Below are positions 22,546-32,300 of a stretch of 64,000 nucleotides of DNA, piece by piece. A program made the translations under genes and the position numbers. Source of the stretch: Corella eumyota (Eukaryota; Chordata; Ascidiacea; Phlebobranchia; Corellidae); assembly GCA_963082875.1 (NCBI GenBank), contig OY720100.1, positions 11,494,591 to 11,558,590 of the forward strand. Direction: 5' to 3'. The number at the start of each line of letters is the position of its first letter. The stretch's first letter is position 1. The notes under the pieces were generated by a model. It did no database searches. It worked only from the letters and a program-made list of their open reading frames with translations, and had not been told where the DNA came from.

Positions 22546-23467
22546 TACTACATTAACGTAGAACACGCTAGAATAAAAAAAAACAAGCCTCCACTATTAA
22601 ATTTCAAGAATTGCGTTTAAAAATTTTATAAACTTCTCATTTTTTAGATTTAATCAACCTCATGTCGGCGCTACAGAGCAGCACTATGCACGACCAGCGC
22701 GGACTTCTGACCAAAAAAGATCTAGAACTGCCAGATTTTCTTAAAATTAAGTCACCTGAACCTCAAAACAATAACAACAATAACCACACCTCGTCGGTTT
22801 GGGTTTGCGATAACAGGACTGGCACTTGTACTTTAAGTTCTGAAACTATCGACGAAGACGTTCTGGGTGAACTACCACCTAATGGTTACGAACGACACTG
22901 TAGAATGAACGGCAGTGGGCGCTCGTCGCGCAACGGGCATAAAAACAAGGGCTTCGTAGAGCTAAACGCTCAAAACAAAACAATGTCGAGTTTCAAGCCC
23001 GACGCCGGGAAATTTCGCAGAAATTCGCGGGAAAGGATAAGCCCCGATGCCGACGATCTTAACGACGCCACCATTGTCGAAGACCCCGACTTTGGAAGTC
23101 AATTTGTTGGCACAGAGTCGGATTTAGACGTGACATTGCGTGCCCTGCCCACCCCGCCCCCAAATTTAAACCAGTCAGCTATCTTGGATCGGTCGATAGC
23201 GAATTTCTCTCCTCCGACACCGATAAAAAGAGAAGGAAACAGAGAAGAAAAAGACGAAGAGGTAAGAGCTAATATGCTGAGTTTTTATATATTTTAATAT
23301 TTTTTAAAAAGTAATTTTTTTTAAAACAAACTTTTTTAATTTGCTCCTTCACAAATATTATTACCCTAACTAAGTCTGTTTACCCAAAAATCTTTAATTT
23401 TTGTTAAAATCTTGCTTATAATTATTTATTTTGTTCCTTATTTTACTTACAGACTATTATGGTGTGA
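1928..23467 (+). CDS. RGS12: RGS12/loco-like regulator of G-protein signalling (full-length gene)
   Basis: Multi-exon gene encoding PDZ, PTB, RGS, tandem Ras-binding domains and a GoLoco motif in the order of RGS12 and fly loco. Family role: GTPase activation of Gi/Go alpha subunits by the RGS domain, guanine-nucleotide-dissociation inhibition by GoLoco, and scaffolding of Ras/MAPK components. Exons: 1928-2044, 2282-2417, 2598-2726, 3047-3459, 4155-4283, 4358-4473, 4932-5140, 6679-6850, 8093-8172, 8473-8540, 9512-9701, (10108-10160, 11780-11887), [15988-16117 alternative start], 16417-16646, 16819-16943, 17090-17207, 17492-17704, 17781-17832, 19958-20004, 20288-20588, 20753-20925, 21414-21519, 22252-22359, 22648-23261, 23453-23467. 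Phases agree at each junction except exon 13 to 15. Exon 11 (phase 1) does join exon 15 in frame, giving 1286 aa against about 1447 for human RGS12. The C-terminal exon adds only TIMV before TGA. Confidence 0.9.
3047..5140 (+). CDS. RGS12: RGS12-like exons 4-7: PTB domain
   Basis: Exon 4 (3047-3459) begins with about 85 aa of basic, Ser-rich linker and then enters the phosphotyrosine-binding domain ([27 protein letters not shown]). Exon 5 (4155-4283) carries [14 protein letters not shown], exon 6 (4358-4473) [13 protein letters not shown], and exon 7 (4932-5140) [19 protein letters not shown]. These follow the RGS12 PTB closely. In vertebrates this domain binds a phosphorylated calcium channel and other tyrosine-phosphorylated partners. 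The donor of exon 6 (AG|GTTATT) is weak, but the phase-2 join restores the conserved RFG. A SINE (about 4613-4862) lies in the intron just before exon 7. Confidence 0.88.
4026..4110 (-). repeat. tRNA-derived SINE head fragment
   Basis: Read on the minus strand it has a B-box-like GAGTTCGAATCC and a 5' end able to pair with its 3' end (GGTGG/CCACC). The T-arm does not pair, so it is not a functional tRNA. It lies in the RGS12-like intron before exon 5. Confidence 0.45.
4613..4862 (-). repeat. tRNA-derived SINE, nearly full length
   Basis: On the minus strand: a tRNA-like head with degenerate A and B boxes (GGTTCAATTAACAC), the conserved core TACGAACTCCTACCGAGCCC, and a tail ending near TACCCTTTGTTTAGG. 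It serves as a reference copy for the other SINE entries. It is inserted just upstream of RGS12-like exon 7. Confidence 0.65.
5587..5729 (+). CDS. Possible alternative terminal exon of the RGS12-like gene
   Basis: A TTTCAG acceptor (AG at 5585-5586) is followed by 143 bases in the phase needed after exon 7 (ends 5140, phase 1). They encode 47 further residues (starting [12 protein letters not shown]) and a TAA at 5727-5729, with ATTAAA shortly after. Used as a last exon it would give a protein of about 463 aa with PDZ and PTB only. No homologue is recognised and the segment could be a chance open frame. Confidence 0.3.
6481..6556 (-). repeat. ~90-bp interspersed repeat copy
   Basis: Minus-strand copy with ACTGGCAAATATTAACTGC, AGTTGCGACCATATT and a GGCCATAGAG end. 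It lies in the RGS12-like intron before exon 8. Confidence 0.4.
6679..9701 (+). CDS. RGS12: RGS12-like exons 8-11: central linker
   Basis: Exons 6679-6850, 8093-8172, 8473-8540 and 9512-9701 encode a low-complexity, Ser/Asn/Gln-rich linker between the PTB and RGS domains, in the position of the long disordered linker of RGS12. There is no domain signature, only short runs such as [18 protein letters not shown]. All junction phases agree (1-2-1-0-1). Exon 11 ends in phase 1, so it can splice to 16417 (full-length form) or to exon 12 (10108). Confidence 0.75.
10108..12001 (+). CDS. RGS12-like exons 12-13, probable alternative 3' end
   Basis: Exon 12 (10108-10160) follows exon 11 in phase and exon 13 (11780-11887 at the GTATGT donor) follows exon 12. 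Exon 13 is basic ([12 protein letters not shown]). It ends in phase 0, but exon 15 needs phase 1: the join would run into TAA after two codons. Exon 14 has a stop six bases before its ATG and cannot be entered from exon 13. Reading through the exon 13 donor gives a stop at 11999-12001, after an AATAAA. The simplest reading is a PDZ-PTB isoform ending here, unless an unrecognised exon lies in 11888-15987. Confidence 0.45.
10262..10340 (-). repeat. ~90-bp interspersed repeat copy
   Basis: Minus-strand copy: AAGTTGTAACTATATTAC, then AAAATGCAACCATAAGAC and CAATCAACTACTA. It lies downstream of RGS12-like exon 12. Confidence 0.4.
11888..15987 (+). other. Large intron / possible internal promoter region of the RGS12-like gene
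   Basis: About 4.1 kb without a recognised coding exon. It is mostly very AT-rich with long homopolymer runs. A less AT-rich patch at about 12200-12560 includes a 19-bp perfect inverted repeat (12420-12438). Another at about 15230-15650 lies just ahead of the alternative first exon and may hold its promoter. The stretch TTGCAG-CAG-GTAGCT near 14750 could mark a 3-base microexon but is more likely chance. Confidence 0.4.
15988..16117 (+). CDS. RGS12: Alternative first coding exon of RGS12-like short isoform
   Basis: ATG at 15988 opens 43 codons ([18 protein letters not shown]) and a phase-1 donor (G|GTAAG) that joins exon 15 (16417) in frame. A TAA at 15982-15984 in the same frame rules out read-in from upstream, so it can act only as a start exon. 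The resulting 743-aa protein has RGS, RBDs and GoLoco but no PDZ or PTB, resembling RGS14 and the short RGS12 forms of mammals. Confidence 0.65.
16417..17832 (+). CDS. RGS12: RGS12-like exons 15-19: RGS domain
   Basis: The RGS box starts at the end of exon 15 (16417-16646: [19 protein letters not shown]). It runs through exon 16 (16819-16943: [15 protein letters not shown]), exon 17 (17090-17207: [12 protein letters not shown]) and exon 18 (17492-17704: [19 protein letters not shown]). The conserved EENILFW, the Asn before the Val-Asn-Ile-Asp motif, and the [10 protein letters not shown] helix that contact G-alpha switch regions are all present, so GAP activity is likely. Exon 19 (17781-17832) is a short basic linker. 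Human RGS12 and RGS14 are the closest families. Confidence 0.93.
17833..19957 (+). other. Long RGS12-like intron with CpG-richer, CRE-containing segments
   Basis: No exon is seen in this 2.1-kb intron. Between about 18100 and 18850 the sequence is clearly less AT-rich and carries many CpGs. TGACGTCA palindromes lie at 18722-18729, 19668-19675 and 19716-19723. It may be an enhancer or an unrecognised mobile element; no protein-coding content was found. Confidence 0.4.
19958..21519 (+). CDS. RGS12: RGS12-like exons 20-23: tandem Ras-binding domains
   Basis: Exon 20 (19958-20004) is a short basic linker. Exon 21 (20288-20588) carries RBD1 ([34 protein letters not shown]). Exon 22 (20753-20925) carries RBD2 ([35 protein letters not shown]), and exon 23 (21414-21519) ends it with [19 protein letters not shown]. 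This matches vertebrate RGS12/RGS14 RBDs, which bind Ras/Rap and Raf. Exons 21-22 are much more GC-rich than the rest of the gene. Confidence 0.9.
21556..21766. mobile_element. Short TIR element (MITE-like), copy 1
   Basis: About 210 bp in an RGS12-like intron with imperfect inverted ends. The left end contains GACGAATAGACATTTTTC, and the right end read in reverse contains CCGAATAGGCATTTGTCC. There is no coding capacity. A related copy lies at about 29321-29478. Limits are approximate and no target duplication was fixed. Confidence 0.4.
22252..23467 (+). CDS. RGS12: RGS12-like exons 24-26: GoLoco motif and C-terminus
   Basis: Exon 24 (22252-22359) is a Lys/Asn-rich linker. Exon 25 (22648-23261) opens with the GoLoco motif ([20 protein letters not shown]), including the Asp-Gln-Arg triad whose Arg reaches into the nucleotide pocket of Gi-alpha-GDP. 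It then gives [12 protein letters not shown], as in RGS12. About 170 aa of disordered tail with a PTPPP-like segment follow. Exon 26 (23453-23467) encodes TIMV and TGA. Skipping that splice would instead end the protein shortly after 23261. Confidence 0.88.
22513..22542. repeat. (TA)n microsatellite
   Basis: About 15 uninterrupted TA units in the intron between RGS12-like exons 24 and 25. Confidence 0.9.
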
Positions 23468-25346
23468 AGTAAAAGCTCAGCCACTAATGACGTATTCATT
23501 ATGTAAAGTGACGTCACAATATGACAGTTGTTCGCGAGAAGCTGAAGACCAAATTGAAAAAGCAAGAGTGGTTTGTTTATTGTACAAACATTCCGTTACA
23601 TGACATTCCTTCTTATATTCTATTCTGTCGATTTTTTTAAACATTATTTTGATCATTTTTTTTTTTTTTTCTTGTTTATGGACTAAAATTTACATTTCCT
23701 CATTTTTTAAATAAAATTGTCGATGATAGAAGCACAAATTTTGCATTTACACTGTGCTAGCATTTCCAGTGCAGATTTTTAACACATTCCGATAAAATTT
23801 TTGTGTAAATTTTAACACTGATTAACCTTGCTTATATATAAAAAAAACACTTCTACATAAAAAAAAACTCCAACTTCAGTCATAATTTTTGTCGATTTTA
23901 CCGAACTGCTAACTTATTTTAATTAAAAATCATGAACTATTTCGTTGGATTTTTATTTGAAATAAATTCGGCACAAATTTTGCTAAATTTAACACTGTGA
24001 ATATATATGTCTGATATACCAATAAATTGATCGTTAGTGTTGCACATTATCTTAACTATTGTAAGAAACGCACTGTTTATAGTGAAACCTTTATCCTTAT
24101 TTTGCAAATTTTTATTATTTTTAGTTATTGGAATTCCTTAATTTTTGTACAGAATTTCCTATGAACCAATACTGCCCTATGATTTTATTTAACTCTTATG
24201 TGATATAATATTGATTGAATAATTTGTAAAACATTATTATATTGCTGTTGCGCACAGTTTCAAACGTTGTTATTATGATTTCTATAAAATACAATTTACT
24301 TTTTCTGCAAGTTGGCAGTGATTTATTAAATAGCTCAATTTTTCGAAAGTTTTCGCTAAAAATTTTAATTTTTTATCTGTAAAAAAATAGACAAAGTGTG
24401 AAAATTTTAAGCAATAATTTAAAATACCTATTTAAAAAATATGATTTTAAATTTTCATTAAATGATACCAAGGACATTTATAAAAGGAAATCGTAATTAG
24501 GAAAGTCGTAATATGTCCATCTACTTGATGACACGAAATAATAAAAAGGTCCTAGCTTTAAAACTATTATTGTTAAAGAACACACTTTTGTTTTAACATT
24601 ATCGTGAGGTGTTCATAAAAAAAAAATCCAGTGTAAAAAAGGCATCTAAAAGGCACAACTTGGATTAAATAACATTCTTAAAATGGTATATTGTTTCTTA
24701 GGAGTTATAGTTTTTTGAATTGTTAGTAAAAGTATTTGCCTAAAAAAACTTGTGTTCTTCGTAGATTTGCCTAAATTAAGTGCTTTTTTCGATTTTACGT
24801 ATGTAAAAACACACGGTAGTTGGCGCTAAAGGTTTACTTATTCGCTGGTGACGTCGGTTTGTAAGCGTTCAATAAAGTTAGCTAGTTTTCACATTTCGGA
24901 AGTCTGCAAGTCATTGCTCAGTTTAGTAGGAAGTGTAGTAATAGCAGAACAATAAGCCCTCTATACAAAAATATACTGGTAAAAGAATATAACATGCCTT
25001 AAAGTTTTTTTTGGGACTATTTATAATTTAAATGCTGTTGAACTGTCAGACTATCAGAAAAAATTTTATTAAAAAAGATGGGTTTTGTATTTTGTTATGA
25101 TTTATGTCATACAGTTAGACTATCTGTTTATGTTTTTAAATTTAAGTAGGACAATATGATATATTTTGTGTTTCAAAATTATTGATAACAAAATGATCTT
25201 AATTTATTTTTAGCATGATTGGATAGAGTTTTTTTGTTGTGTTATGTTTTAGTATATTTTTTTAATTCTAAATTGCCTTGTGTTTCTGGACATACCATCA
25301 TTGGATTTATTTGTAACTGGACCAAAATCTATCAAGCAATTCGACA
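23468..25346. other. 3' UTR of RGS12-like gene and spacer before the SorCS-like gene
   Basis: AATAAA occurs at 23710-23715 (243 bp after the stop) and again at 24871-24876. A TGACGTCA palindrome lies at 23509-23516. A pyrimidine tract ending in TTTTTAG near 25213 could be a 5' leader acceptor of the SorCS-like gene. No other gene is seen. Confidence 0.5.
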
Positions 25347-26368
25347 ATGCAATCTGTATCTGCCTTTAAACAATTTTTTTATTTTTTCATTGTGGCTACG
25401 ACAATTTATATTGCAAATGGCAAGATCCATTCCACTTACAAACTTGAACAATCTCTTCTTAAAAACCCAACTTTTATTAACTCTTTTAGCTCCGAAGAAG
25501 GCCAAACTAACACTCTGTTAAACAGGTAAAATTTATGTTACTATACACCATTTAGTTTCAATAAGATATGAAATTTTTGCAAAGTTTTTAAATTACATGA
25601 GGTAGTACTAAAATATGGGATGCGGGAAGTTGCGGGTCGCGGGAAATACCAAGGCCGTATGTAAACGTTAACAAAAAATCGCTGAATGCGGAAAAAAACG
25701 GAATTTCTATACCCTCCCCGAATCTTTCCGTGTGCTTTATATTCGATTTGCATCATTTCCTGACCTTTAAAGTTAATCCCGCATCACCCCTTAGCCTTTT
25801 AAATAAATACAGCAATCATCCCGCAGAAAAGTACAAAAATTCTGTTCCGTCCCGCATTCCGCGAATTTATGTTAACATTTACATACGGTCCCGCACTATC
25901 CCGCATCCTGTACTTTAGTATTGTCCATTACATGTTTATATATTGTTAATTTTGGGTAAAAATGTATGCAATTTCTAGAAAAATGTATACAATTTCTAGG
26001 TCCTTGATTTGCTAATTCATACAAAAACATAAAGCTACTTTAAACTTAAATCTGTATAAATAAAATAATTTTTATTTTAAAAAATTGGGTATTGATAACT
26101 AGAAATTGGTGTAAAGGTTATGCTATACCTACCTTATATGAAGTTATTTAACAATGAAATAAAATAAAGATTGCCGAAACCTTTCAGGTTTTGATATTTT
26201 ATCTATAAAATTGTAAAATAAATTAGGTTTCGTCGATTTCTTGGTACACATAATCGTGAAAAAAGAGATGCTGCTTCGCCCGAAAATCTTAAATCTTACA
26301 AGTTTGATTTGGGAAACGATACAACTCATAATCAGGCTCTGATTCATTGGTCTGGAAACAACAGCAAG
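25347..26368 (+). CDS. SORCS: SorCS-like exons 1-2: signal peptide, propeptide, furin site
   Basis: The ATG at 25347 opens a hydrophobic signal sequence (FFYFFIVATTIYIANG). The propeptide follows and ends at a dibasic RxKR site (NREKRD, cleavage after Arg73), as in sortilins, where furin removes an inhibitory propeptide. Exon 2 then enters the VPS10 domain (NQALIHWSGNNSK). The other open frame beginning at 25219 lacks this signal sequence and is not used. Confidence 0.85.
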
Positions 26369-29300
26369 GTAAGTCAGAATGACTCCATAACATTCTAACT
26401 AACTGTATGCCAATAGTGTTCAAACTTTGTTTACAGTATATACTTAAAAATTTGGGTTTTTTATTTTTGATAATGCTATTGCTAAATTGAACTAAAAAAG
26501 ATTGTCACTTTTTTATTTTGAGCATTATATTTTAAAATTGTTTTATTTTATGAACAGAATTAATTTTAAATTTTTTGTTAAACAATAAATTTTTTTATGT
26601 TCTAACTTGCAATATCAAAATTTTAATTGCTGTTTACACCCACACTTTAATAGGAAGTATTTCTTGAAAATAAAGGAAACAATTTAAATTTATTTGTCAT
26701 TAATTTTGTCATATCAACATAAGAGCATTATTGCTTCCGTATTACTCTATCACCTATTGCTTAATTTTTAGTGCTAACTAACTTATAGTTACAGAATTTA
26801 AGTTCGTAATTTTTCAATTAGGATTATCACCTTTTGTGTATTGTGTTATTTAACTACTACATTTTTAGTTTTCTATTATTGTAGTTCCAGTTGTAACTGA
26901 ACATACAATCAAATATTTAAATATTCGATAAACATTTTTATATTTTCAGGTCATTTTTATTTTAACGCGAAGAAAGGATTCAAGCCCTAATGGAAAAATA
27001 ACTGACAGTACATTGTGGAGGTAAATATAACTATTAGTGTTTTTAATACCAAAACTTTCATATAAAAGATTGAATTTTATATATATTTTTAGTAGGTATA
27101 ATGTCCAATTTTTTTAAGCACTGAAGACTCAGATAGATACTTATATAAAATTGAATGTATAATATGAGCTTTCGTTTTGGTATTATGTTGTTTTTTGAAA
27201 AGAAAGCAAATGAATAATTTAGTTTTTTTTGACATCTTGTCAACAAGTTTAAATTTATTCTCTAATTTTTTTGTTATTCCCTAGTTTTTTTGTTATTCTC
27301 ATATAGATGTGAATAATATCATTATCTGATATTTGACATGTTTTTTTTATCAACATTTTTAACAATTTAGCACATTATGATTTTGTGCAAATTGTTAACC
27401 TCTGATTACTTTATTAGGTCAACTGATTATGGCAAAGTTTACACGCAGCAGTCTCCCAAATTCACTAAAGATACCGTTCTTAAAAGTTATTATGTGTGCC
27501 CAACTAATAAATCAAAGGTAAAAATATAAGTTAAAATAACAGAGTAAACAAAGTTATTAGTTAGTAATAGTAGGTTATTCTTATATTAACACACCTAATA
27601 TTAAATTCTAATATTTTTAGACACTCCTAAATAATAAAACTTATTGGATTTAATTTTTTTTTACTAAAGATTTTTTACAAAGTCGAATACTTTATAGTCT
27701 ATTACTTTTATTAGGCATTTCTTATTTAAAGCAATTTTAAAACTTGAAATTAAAAAAAAAAAAAATTTTATAAAAAAATTTAACCATTTTATATTTGCAA
27801 TATTGTTATAGAACATTATCTATTTTTAATTCCAGGTGATTTTTATTGACGCGTATCAAGATTCACACAGAGTGTGGGTTTCGACATCCGAGGGTGAAAC
27901 ATATGTGTCACACAAAATTACATTCTCGCTCGACAAAATTGAATTTCATCCAACAGAACAGAATTGGATGTTAGGCTACTCAAAATCAGAATTATCGGTA
28001 AGTTTGTTTAACTTTTGAAATATTTAAAAAAATTTTAATTTCGAAAAAAAAATTTAAAAAAAATTTGTTTGTTTTTATATTTGTGTATATATATAAATTT
28101 AGTTTGAACAAAAATAAAAATTATTGGTCAAATTTTATTTTTGAAAGGTTTAATAAAACAGAAGGTTAAATATAAAAAATTAATATAATAAATAAAAGTG
28201 TATATTATTTTCATTACCATATTCACACTTTTTAAATTATTTATGCTATAACCTGGTGTAGATTTTGTAGCTACTGTGGGAATGACTTTTACAGTTTTGG
28301 TTTAAATTTATATTATATATATAAGCAATTTCTGTGACTTTTAAAAAACAATTTTCGCATTTTAAGTAACAACTTTCAACAGAAATATTGTGTCTATTTT
28401 TTTGAAACATAATTGTGTATTAAAATTCTAAAACAAAAAGGTGTCTGGAAATTTGTCCCATTATTAGCTAATCACTATTATTTATGTAGCTTCTTAGACT
28501 ACCTACTTTACGACTATGTTATTTTCTTTATTACTTTCTATATTGCCTTAAGGCAGATTAGAAATCGGGTGAAATCAGTTGAACTATTTTTAAGGCATTT
28601 ATAACTGCACTAAAAGATTACTGTCCTTCAAAATTTTGTATATTTGTTTTGTTGTTGTGAATCAACCAAACAGACGCTGATTGTTATCCTTTAAATGTTA
28701 GGTAAACTTAAATAACACAATCCACTTAGTTGAATGAATTGCCGACAGACTAACTCTGTTTTTTATTGTATTTTTTTTTGTGGTAAAAAACTATGTGTTA
28801 TTTTTAAATATATTTCCTTGTTTAAAATAACATAATAAAAGGGATATGATGTCATTATAATTTTATATAAAATTTTAAATAAAGAAATTTAAATTCTAAA
28901 TTGTTATATTCAGTAAATTAAGCAGCAAATGCTTACAACCAAATTTTTTATTATTCATTTTTTTATATGAAATTACTTGACAAAAGAAGTTTGTTTAGTT
29001 TAGTTTAAGTCGCTCTAAATTCTTAATCCTTTTGTGTTTTCTGTGTAATGAAGCGTTGAGTTTGGTTTGAATAGTGATTCGTAAAACAAAGAATTGTTTG
29101 TAAAATTTTCATTCATTTTTTTAAATTTATTAAAAAATTTTAATATCTTTATTTTAGGGTATGTGGGTGGTGTTACTTAACAAAATGTTCAACTTATACA
29201 TTTATTTAATTTTAATAAATTAATTTTAAGCAAATTTTAAATAAACAGCCCTTGTGAATATGGTCTTATTATTATCCTGTGGTTATTACTTAATATTTTA

Positions 29301-32300
29301 CTCTGTATCCACTTTTATTACTGTGACCATTCGAGTAAATAGACATTTCTCTCAAAATTAAAAATTCCAAAATGAAAAAAAAAGGTTAGTAGGCAGTTTT
29401 GAGAAATGCGTAAGGATAAAACAGGTCACAGGGTTAATAGAAAATGTCTATACGGTAAAATGATTTTGGTAGAATGTGAGTAATTTGTTTACTACATAGT
29501 TTACACTTTTATGTTTATTTCTTATTACTAAATAATATCAAAATATGTTTTTAAAAATGTGAACAAAAAATATTTTTTTTTTTATTAAAAAAATTAATTT
29601 CTTTTTAGTTATACTCTTCACAAGATCTTGGCGAAACTTGGACTTTATTACATAGTGGAGTAACAAGTGATAGGTAAGTTGACCGGCTTTGTTACATATC
29701 AATTTTTGTTGTTTATTACAATTGCAGTATATGTTTTTAACCACCCTATTCAATTATTAAAACTTAATTTACTATTCTGAAATATAATATAACCCTTTTG
29801 TACTACTAGCTAGGTAATGTATAAGATTTTTTTAATTGTTACTGTAATTCAACCTTTAAAAAAAGTGAAATTTGAATATTATTTGAAGGTATTTCTGGGT
29901 TGCTGATGACCAGGGTAATGGGGAAAAAGATAAAAGAAAAGTTTACATGGAGTATAGGAGCATGGATGTTTTCCCACAAGGTAAATACTTTTTTAGTAAA
30001 AACTTCAAATATTAAAAAATTATAATACAAAACTTAAAATAATAAACTAAATGCGCGTTAAGTACAAACAATTTTTTAAAATAAAATTTGTGATTTTTTA
30101 ACAATTGGTGTACAATAACACAGTTTCATATTTTTCAAGGCTAACTTGCTAAAATTATATCATTTTTAGCCTTTACAAATATAGCTAATTTCTTTCGTTG
30201 CAATATCCCTATGAAAAAAAAAACTTGTCAAAAATGTTTTAAAACAATACCATCCTATGAATGCACAAAATTTTTTTTATATCAACAGAGGTGTATTTAA
30301 TTCGTGCTTGTTTTATTCCTGGTTGCGACGAAACAACATCTTTTCAAGCAAAATGTGATCAGTTAGGTCGAATCGAGAAGGAATCGTTGATTGTTCAAGA
30401 TAACTTCACATTTGCGCAGGTGAAAATTTTATTTGGTAAATTCAGCATTTTTTTTAAATTGATTGGTTTTAAATGTAAAGTTATGATAAACTTTGTTGGT
30501 TAAAGTTTTATGCAGATAGCCTATCTAATCGTTTTCTAATCACTTATTGTTTTGTTTCTTTAATTACTTTTAAAAATACCACATAATTCAATTTATTTTA
30601 TGAAAATTCCATTCGAAATTTGTCTAAAATATTACTAAAATTTTTTTATTTGGTTAGCTTTACTGTTAAAAAAATAAAGAAAACGCACCTCGAAAAATGC
30701 CAAAACAAGCTTAAAACCCATCCAATCCTATCAGTTCCATTTCATTACCCATCTTTAACCATGGAAATTGATTTGTTTCCAAATAAACATTTATACTATT
30801 TTTGTCATAACTCCTAAGCGGAAATGCCAAGCTCCGTGTTTCATGAGTTTAACACTAAAGATATAGAGATAATGGTTTGTGATCCCTTTGACATGACTAG
30901 TCAGGCGTGATTGAGTGTCTGGTATGCCAGCTTTGCTTTTTGCACTTGCACACCAGGCTTAAGGCTTCCTACCTGTTTGAACAATAGGCTTTAGGTTATA
31001 CATAGGCACTTATGGCAGGGTGTCAGTTTTTATTATAATCTAATTAAAAACTCACTTAATTTGTATTGGGTTTTTAGTATATATTTTAAGCCAATTTTAA
31101 GAGGTTGTTTTAATGAGATTTTTTAATTTTTTTTAAACACATTTCTTATTACCTAAATTTCTGTCATCATTTTATTGTTTAGTTTAATGTCAATATTTAT
31201 CTCTAAATTTATTCTTAAAAATTTTTTTTTTTGTTTAAATAATAAGTGCTTTTGATGTCTGTTAACATCTTCCCAATACTTCTTACATTGTTGGTGATAA
31301 GCCTTGAGATTGACTGAAGTGGCATTAGTGCGTTCTTGTCAGTTGTGGTTTTGTTTTTACAATTCTTATTGGCTTACATGTATTTCAAGTCCCTTAAATT
31401 CAATTTCACTTTCAATTAAGAACTGGCTGTTTTGACATCAGATTTAAAACAATATTGGGAATGGTATGGGTTAAAAAACAAACTCCCTTTTTTATCAAGT
31501 TTTATTTTTCATTGTTATTAAATGATATTATAATTGTGATAACTGGCTTAAAACTTCTGAGTATAACAATTTTTGTGGTTTGTTTTATTGGGTAGTTCGG
31601 TGGGAATTGAAATTTTATCATCCATTTTGTGATATTGACTTTACTGTTTATTTTGGAGATGATAAGAAATGATAGGATATGGTTTGTTTTATGGTAGTAT
31701 TTTAATTTATTGTATTGACTCTGTTTTCCAAAACAAGTTTCTTATAAATTGTGACAAATTAATTTCTAAATGGTTAATATAAAAATTTGTTGAAATTATC
31801 AATCTGTTCTGAAATTTATATGTTTTATTTAAATAAAAATAATATTGTTAATTTGATAATTTTTAACTGTATACTTTTTTTTACATTGGAAAATTTATCT
31901 TTATTCATAATGTGAAAGTAAATTTCAAGTCATTTTATGTTATGTATTTATGTAATGGATAATATGTCAAGGTTATAGACCTTCAAAAAAAAATGTTATT
32001 GGTGATCAAATATCATGGGCATATATTAGTTCGAGTTGGGACTATATTATGCCAATTAAAATGCAAAAAATAAAATAATTTTTTTAATTTTTTTTCCAGC
32101 AATCTGGAGCTCGCGAAAAATTATTTGTTTCTCACGGGGCTGCAGCTTTTGTCAAACCAACTTTTCCAGGACTTAACGAACAGACGGTGAGCTTTAAATA
32201 ATAAAGATTTAAGAATTTCAGGATAAAAATGTGTGGTCTGTTTAATATCACTAAATAACATGACAAATATCATTATATTTAACTCCTTTTGATGTTTAAT

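Noticed and set aside
23468-23603. Open frame continuing past the RGS12-like stop in another frame
   Set aside because: The phase of exon 25 does not allow entry, and the sequence does not resemble RGS12.
25219-25521. 100-aa open frame overlapping the first SorCS-like exon
   Set aside because: It is out of frame with the signal peptide and propeptide that splice correctly into the VPS10 exons.
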